64,000 bases of DNA from Mactromeris polynyma (Eukaryota > Mollusca > Bivalvia > Venerida > Mactridae): contig JASFXZ010000015.1 of NCBI GenBank assembly GCA_032209605.1, positions 3,968,001-4,032,000 on the forward strand, written 5' to 3'. The notes beneath the pieces are model-generated. The model was not told the DNA's origin, did not search any database, and worked only from the letters and a program-made list of their open reading frames with translations. Shown piece after piece: positions 57,027 to 64,000 of the stretch. Both the position numbers and the translations under genes were made by a program. Positions within the stretch are counted from its first letter, which is position 1. Every line of letters starts with the position of its first letter.

Positions 57027-60000
57027 TATATACAAATCTGACTGGAAAGTATATTCTCAGCCTACTAAATGTTCAAACAAACACCAGTAAGTGCTGCACC
57101 TGGTAAATGATCAAAACAAAAATTCAACAGTAAATTTAAACATCTGAAGGTATAAATAGCAGCATAATCTTCTATTTTTTGCATGAAAGTTTTGATGTTG
57201 TACTCAAATTAGAACACAAGATAACAAAGAAGAAATGTAATTAAACCATTACCAACAACAACAAATACAAAATGATTTATGCACCACGAAAACAAATTTT
57301 CCAGGAAAATTATTTTAGTCCATTGATATGTAACATTTGTGGTAATAAATATGTATGCTGTGTTAAGCTCTCTCTGAACCGCTTACACTAAGTAGTGAAT
57401 TATAATACACCATTCAATCATAATTATGTGAAATGTTTGAACTGTTACAATTACTCGTTGCTCTATTTTTAGTATATTTTAGATACAATGGTTGAGATAC
57501 AATACAATATAGAGAGATTTACACAACAGGCTGTAAATGTTACATTATGCATGAGCAACTGATGAATTTGATCATGAATCTCAGCAAGTATATGGCAAGT
57601 CAGAGAGTCTCAGGAACAAAGCAAAAGGAGGAGGTTCACACAATGACACAAGAAAATAACAAATGGACCAGGGGACACATACAGAAAGAAAAAAATACCA
57701 AAATTATAAGGACTAGAAAATAGGTTTATATAGACCAAGAATGAATGAACTTGATGCATAAATCATTAAGTTATATCTAGCATTTTTATCATTTAATTGT
57801 TATTCTTATACACTCAATCATACTGACAAGCAATAGCAACAGTCCAGCATTGTTGCAGTCGAAGATTGACACCAGATTAACCAGGTATGATGATTGAACA
57901 AGTTAAAATGTATAAACTGGAACTGATTGATCTGACTTACAAAATGCTGATTTAGATTATTATAGAATGTCATGTGTCTTTAAATGTGTGGTATTAACAA
58001 AACATGTTTGATATAATATTATATCTGACTCAATGGACATATTTATCATCAAGTGATTTATTGTCTATAATTATTATTACATACTTAAATGAGGATAAAA
58101 AGATCACAGAAGATGCATAAAATCTCAAGATAGGTTAATTATACACTTGAGCTAACAATTATACAGATGTTAAGTTGCACGCAGGTAGTTGTGTGTAGCA
58201 GAGGTAGATATCAAAGACGAAATCTACTGATATCTATTGTTGCAATTTATTTCGAACATGATGCAAAGGTTTTATCAGTATACTACAGGGAAGGCACATG
58301 AAAACTTCAGGCGAAGAATATCATCAAAGGTCACAATGAACAACTCAGTATATTTTTATTTTCTCAGTTGGTCTGAATAGATATTATTTTAAAACATTGA
58401 TATGTTATAAACCCAATTCGATAGGCTTTCATTATCGATTTATCCATTATATTGGGTTTAGGGTGGGAAGGTTGTTTAAATCATATTTTAATTAGGAACG
58501 GATGAATATAGGTTCTTACAACACCCCTAAAATCGATGTTTAGGTAAACATGATAATGAAAGAAATAGCGAATTTGAGTTATACTATGAACTCCATATGA
58601 ATCATTATCTTTAGACTCTTTTAGATGATATCTTACAAAAATTCTTTCACATTGGGGATAACACTGTAAAACAATTGTGACAACAGCCTTCAGATCTGTG
58701 ACAGCAGCCACCTGCCAACAACGATCATTCTAAATTCCCCATCAAAAATCGTCACTAATTAAATGGCTAAAATAGCTGTCAACTGTCTATCACAGCTAGC
58801 AGCAACCATTCAGATCTCAGCATCCCATTAATTCACCTGCCGTTCTCATGTTTTCATGTTACCTACAATTTCTACAAAAATGGGCAAAATGGAAGTCATT
58901 TAACAACTGAAATACATGATGAAAAAGGTATTAAAACTTTAAGTTTTCCAGACAGCCCCTATATTTAGATACAATAAATGAAATTGTTGTGACAAAAATT
59001 CATTTGCACTCAGGTGGATCAACTGCCTTCGTCATATTTACCTACAAGACACAATTATATAGTCATATCACACAGCTTCAGTTCACAGATCAACCAATTA
59101 GTCCACTGTAAACCTCATCTGTTAGTGCTGACACAGCACCGCAAGATGAAAGTGATGAAAAAACAGCAGTTTATATTACGAGACAGATTTTTTTCCTAAT
59201 ATATGCCTAAAGAAGTAAATTGTCTTTGGAAATTAGAAAGAATAGACAATTTCAGTCTCAGGGTAATAAGGACATCATTCTTGATGCAGTTTATCGTACA
59301 AAATCAAAAACAAATTTTCATACGGGACTTCATTGAAAAAATAACTGAAGAATTTAAGAGAGATATTCCAAGGACAAGAACTTTCACTGTCCATTAACTA
59401 CTAGACATTACTGAATGCTGCCTAAACCCAATAAATCATACCAGCCAATAGAATAATTAAACAGAGTCACATTTGAATTTCAGAGGATGAAAAATAAATT
59501 TGCAGACTACAAGACATTTCCATCAAGGACAAATAGCCATTCTCTGAATGTTGAGGAGAATTCTCGGTAAATTATTAAAAGCACGCAACGGAAATGTTTA
59601 ATCTGGGATGGCAGACTTTTACATTAGAATATTTGATTAACTTTTGAAATTGCACTGTCCCTCTGTCAATGAAAGAAATAAATCTGAACTTGCAGACGAA
59701 AATAAAATGACATGTAGTGGATTTGAATGACACATTCAAAGTGACAGTAAGACAATAATCGTCTCAATGCCTAGCTCACAGTAAAAGTGACTTTTTTATT
59801 CCATAAGAACCTAAATATCATGTTTGTATGTAACTCTTATCTGAGGGAATCAACTGTGACAACTAAATGAACAAGACCAAAGTAGTGCTAGTGTGAGAAA
59901 TCTAAAGCGTGCCAATCATAAAAGCAACCGATCTGGTATATACGCTAATTGAGTTTTTGTCCCAGATACTTTCCGCAAGCAACACTAAACAGTAGAAACT

Positions 60001-60049
60001 GTACGTTAGTATCAAACTTTATAAGAACATGGAAACAATAAGATTTGAT

Positions 60050-60297
60050 TTTAACTACAGTAGGTATAAATACAGGTCAAAGGTAGATATTCACCAATAT
60101 AAATATAGGTCAACAGTAGATATTCACCAATATAAATATAAGTCAATGGTAGATATTCATCAATATAAATATAGGTCAACGGTGGATATTCACCAATATA
60201 AAATAGGTCAACGGTAGATATTCACCAATATAAATATAGGTCAACGGTAGATATTCACCAATATAAATATAGGTCAACGGTAGATATTCACCAATCA
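60050..60297. repeat. 33-bp minisatellite
   Basis: About seven copies of a 33-bp unit (GGTCAACGGTAGATATTCAC, CAATATAAATATA). One copy is shortened near 60200. It keeps a + frame open (false repeat KYRSTVDIHQY). Confidence 0.93.
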
Positions 60298-60932
60298 GGA
60301 AACACAATACATCCGTGACAGCAGTACACCAATAGAAGGGGAAACATTAAAAGTCCATTTACTGGTAGTGTGGTAGATAATAAACAATTTGACCAGTTAT
60401 ACATATACTACATAGAAGGATTATAAAGGGAGGGAAGTCTAGAAGGGATAAAGGGAGGGAACTGACACGACAATCACGGATGTTATATTAACACACAAAC
60501 TGCATATTATGAACCATAAAAATGTCTTATTGGATACAATATTCATTTGAGTAATTAAGCCCACTAATCTACAACAATAATTTCTGAAACAACCAAATTA
60601 GCAGCCATGGAAAAACACTACACAAAAACGATTTCATGAGAATAATTGTGCCCCTAAATGCCATTAAAGGAAACGTGATTTGTATAATTGATGCACTGGA
60701 AAAAAACATTCAATTTAGTAATATTTGTGTGAATAGTTATTCTGATGACAATCAATTACTATGTTTGTTCCTGCCCCTGAATGTTATGCAAGTATGTCCA
60801 CAGCAGCTTTATAAGTCAGAATGACAATACTTTTGGATCTACCCTCATATCATGTATAGAGCATAAAAATTGTATTAACACAGAATTGATTCAAAAGTTG
60901 TTGTTACTATAGTTGAACATGTATAGCTAATG

Positions 60933-61107
60933 CAGGGGTGTCACTAATTTTTGAATTAGCAGGGAAGTCATCAAAAGTAGGCGGGGTCTGGTGGGATACT
61001 GGACCCCTTAATTATAATGATCGTTCATACAAGAAATAAAGTAGCCGGGTGATGATGCTTAAGTTACCAGTAATTTTACTGGCTCCCAGCTCTTATGGAC
61101 ACCCCTG
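60933..61107. mobile_element. Small TIR element
   Basis: Ends CAGGGGTGTC and GACACCCCTG are exact inverted repeats 175 bp apart. Interior includes ACTAATTTTTGAATTAGC and CCGGGTGATGATGC. No clear target duplication. Confidence 0.6.
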
Positions 61108-64000
61108 TATAGTCATCAAACTCACAAAACTATCCAGTATAACTGCAAACTAAGCATGATATTAGTTTACTGTTCTTTGTAAGAAACCAAACCTATCCCA
61201 GGCATTCAATACATGCATATTACGTTACATGTAAGCCAATTAAGAAATAAATATACAATAATGTACTATGACAACTTTTAATTATAGCCGCTAGTGACTC
61301 CATATTTAAAACATTGATTATTACCATGGTTATATTGTCATTATGTCCTTTAGCAGAAGTCATAAACTTTCTATTTGTGGCATAATCAGGATTCACAAAT
61401 AGAAACACTGACATTGAAAGCAGGAAATTTGAAAAAAGCAGGAAACTTGTGTCCTCACAACAATTCTCATGTTTCACACCGGATTGAAAGAAGAAATTAC
61501 ACCATAAATGACGTTAGTAAACAAAATAACTGACAAAATGTTAACACAAATAGCAATTTAACAGTCAATTACCATGCCATGCCGCTGAATTACAAAATAT
61601 TTCAGCACTGCTCAAAATCATGTGACCTGAAGTGGCAAACTGTATCAAAACCCAACAACTGTATGCTCAATAAATGTTACTTTGACAACTGTTTCGTATT
61701 CAAAAGGTTGAATGGTGATAAATATATTATTTTTATTTTGTACATGCAATATTCCTTACTAACACAAGTGGAAACTGAACCCAAAATAAAAAGTAGGAAA
61801 AACTTGGCTATGCTCTCTATCAGGTCCGTATGATACTTATCAAAGCACTGAAAGTGCTGTCTGAGCAGGCAGAAACAATCTGGTTCCATCTAGGTGTCCA
61901 ATAAATCTACCGAGAACGTGGTGAAAGTCATGGCATATTTATCAAATGTTTACAAATGGCCTGAATTGACACTGAATTTAACGAGGAATAACTTGTGACC
62001 ATTTAGATTTAAATCCATTTAGGGGTGTAGGAGTGAACATTAATCAGTCATATCAATGGAACAAAGCTTTGACACTTCACATTCAATTGAACCCATGGAT
62101 TTGATGCAAGGGTTTGCCCTGCCTTGTTGAGTATAACTTTTGAGCAAAGTCTCTTAAAAATCTGTTCTCGGCTGATTTATAGGACACCAAGGTATAGAAC
62201 CAGATTGTGCCTACTGCCTTTGCAAATGGTCAACAGTTTTCCGGAACTGCAATGCCTAGCCCTTTCAGCAAGTTCAGTGCTTTGATTTAATATTATCAAT
62301 CATGTCATTAAAAATTGTGGTGTGTTTAGAAAGGACCAAGATAGTAAAACTAAAATTGTAATGTAAAACTGAATAGAGAAGTCGTAGCAGGAAACATACA
62401 AAGCATGGCAACACCCCAAATATATGGAAAAACATGAAAATAGTTATATAAATATACATTTATAAGCAATTACAGTGGCATAAGGAACACAATTAATACA
62501 CAAACAGAAATTGTGGGTGAAAATTCGCCAGTACCAAATAAAAAATGGAATAGTCAGTGAAAAACACCACTGGAGGTTTTTTTCTTCATTTGAAGATGAA
62601 CCCAACTATTAAATATCCAACTAACACCCAAATGAGAGAACATGGTAACAAAAGAACACTGCTGGACAACAGATACATTATACAGCTGATTGAAGGTTTA
62701 GCTATCAGATAATTTGTGTTAGGTGAAGTGAAGCCATAAATGTAACAATTGGGAGTTAAAAGAACATTCACTGATCAGGAACAACCAGAAGCCTGGATTG
62801 AAACAAGACAAAGATTTAAAGATCAGTGTTATTCCATGAATTCAGAGTGAAATCATTCACCAACTTAGCAAACAATCAGGCACACATTTAATATTGTATA
62901 CACATTAATTAAGACCAGGTGTTTTTCAGCTACATTACCTGCAGACAAAACCTACATAAAAACTTCAGCGTGAAACCTGTGCTTGCATTCATTTAAGTTA
63001 AATGCAAGTAAGAAAGGTGCAAACATTTCTGCATGCCTAATTAAAATAACAATGAGGCACATCGGTAAATGTTCTTTTTGCTCCTATCACAGAATATATT
63101 TTAATAAAAATGGCCTAAAGTGTAAGAGTGGGTGACAAAATTTCATTCATTTTGTTTTTTAAAAAACTATATTATAAAGGCTGGTAATTATAATTTTTGC
63201 AAATTTAAAGTCCGAGTTTCTGTCTGTGATTTATATAAGGCTCCAGATTCAATACAAAGATTGTCATAGTATAGAATACCTCGAAAAATAAAATGAGAAG
63301 TTTCATAAAAGCATAACTGAAGAAATCAAGCAGGAAAATTCTACCACATACTAAGTGCACAGCACAAGGCCAATTGAAGAGTGTACCTGGAGTTTCTATA
63401 GAACAAATCTACACACCATGTACACATACATTAAAGGTTCACTTACAAGTATCATCAAGCACTATCAGCAGTAAAAGACTTTTAGAAATGTACATTATGG
63501 GCCTTATATTTGCTTCTATTCAGAAAGATATTGAAGTCACTTTGCACCGATCAGACATTACTATATAGGCAGTAAAATTCGATAAATTTTCATAAAACTA
63601 GCATAGATAAGTTTGGGGGAAATCTTCACTGAGAACATTTATCATTCAACATTGAACAAGATAAATTCTGCCAACAAGCATAAAATGGGCCAAAGTACAA
63701 GAAAAACATCCTTCATCAACTCACCAAGCCAATGGCAATATTTAGCTTTAAAAGATTGATTTGTTTACAATTCCAAAATCTCTGAGAACATTCTGCCAGA
63801 CAACCACATCTTGCTTGTAGTAATTGGCTTAAAAACTTCAAACAAGATCTAAAAATAACACAGTAGTGCACATCAAACAACTTGAAACAATCATATGACA
63901 ATGATTATTTTGGATAGCTGAATGTCTGAAACTTGCTTCAACTACCAAATTGCCCTGTGTTTAAATTCCAAGTAACCCAAGTCCTATAATCACTACACGA

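Larger units (their letters stand above)
54501..64000 (-). other. 5' part of the gene: intron upstream of exon W1, extent unknown
   Basis: No exon encoding the PLCL N-terminal region was recognised on the minus strand here, and no + strand gene either. Contents: 37-bp array, inverted-end tRNA-like element, TIR element with 92-bp copies, 33-bp array, small TIR element near 60.93 kb, and long A/T-rich stretches (57.1-60.0 and 61.1-64.0 kb) with nothing supported. Confidence 0.6.

Noticed and set aside
57900..57960. Upstream exon ending at a minus-strand GTAAGT near 57939
   Set aside because: Stops occur shortly upstream and nothing resembles PLCL.
63374..63568. Upstream PLCL exon before a GTAAGT-type minus-strand donor near 63440
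   Set aside because: The frame before this donor reads MYISKSLLLLIVLDDT, unlike the PLCL N-terminal region, and there is no matching acceptor context.

Overview
The window is genomic DNA from an animal, most likely a bivalve mollusc. It is AT-rich, has no bacterial-type gene packing, carries GT-AG introns, and is crowded with mollusc-style interspersed repeats. These include tRNA-derived SINEs whose tails resemble CGGCGTTAAACCC, repeats ending in TGAGCTAAAAA, and small TIR elements starting CAGTNAAACC. The species call is inference. No protein-coding gene is visible on the + strand.

A single protein-coding gene spans nearly all of it on the minus strand. Fifteen consecutive coding exons (54500 down to 1) join in one open frame, with all splice phases agreeing. 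They give 1835 nt, or 611 complete codons. The product is a phospholipase C-like protein of the PLCL/PRIP branch: PH domain (54.5-52.7 kb), EF-hand region (50.4-14.9 kb), catalytic X domain (12.5-7.6 kb), acidic X-Y linker (5.5 kb) and Y domain (2.65 kb to the left edge). The N-terminal exon(s) and the C2 domain and C-terminus lie outside the window. Unlike the vertebrate PRIP pseudoenzymes, this protein keeps every residue I can align to the PLC-delta1 active site.

The introns hold a remarkable load of tandem and mobile DNA. About fifteen unrelated minisatellite arrays, with units of 12 to 145 bp, lie in the gene. Several sit inside mobile elements: a SINE at 1.9-2.5 kb, a hairpin-ended element at 36.15-38.1 kb, and a TA-flanked TIR element at 56.5-57.0 kb. 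The largest intron (20.3-42.1 kb) contains a 45-bp minisatellite split by an 8.64-kb insertion flanked by a 2-bp AG duplication. That insertion in turn contains a 4.41-kb element with 33-bp terminal inverted repeats and a 434-bp MITE. At 42.4-46.1 kb a block of SINE end, A/T-rich spacer and 32-bp minisatellite is duplicated. SINE pieces lie just inside the splice donors of four exons.

Above 54.5 kb I found no further convincing exon. That stretch is read as the 5' intron and holds a 37-bp array, a TIR element with 92-bp copies, an inverted-end tRNA-like element and a 33-bp array.
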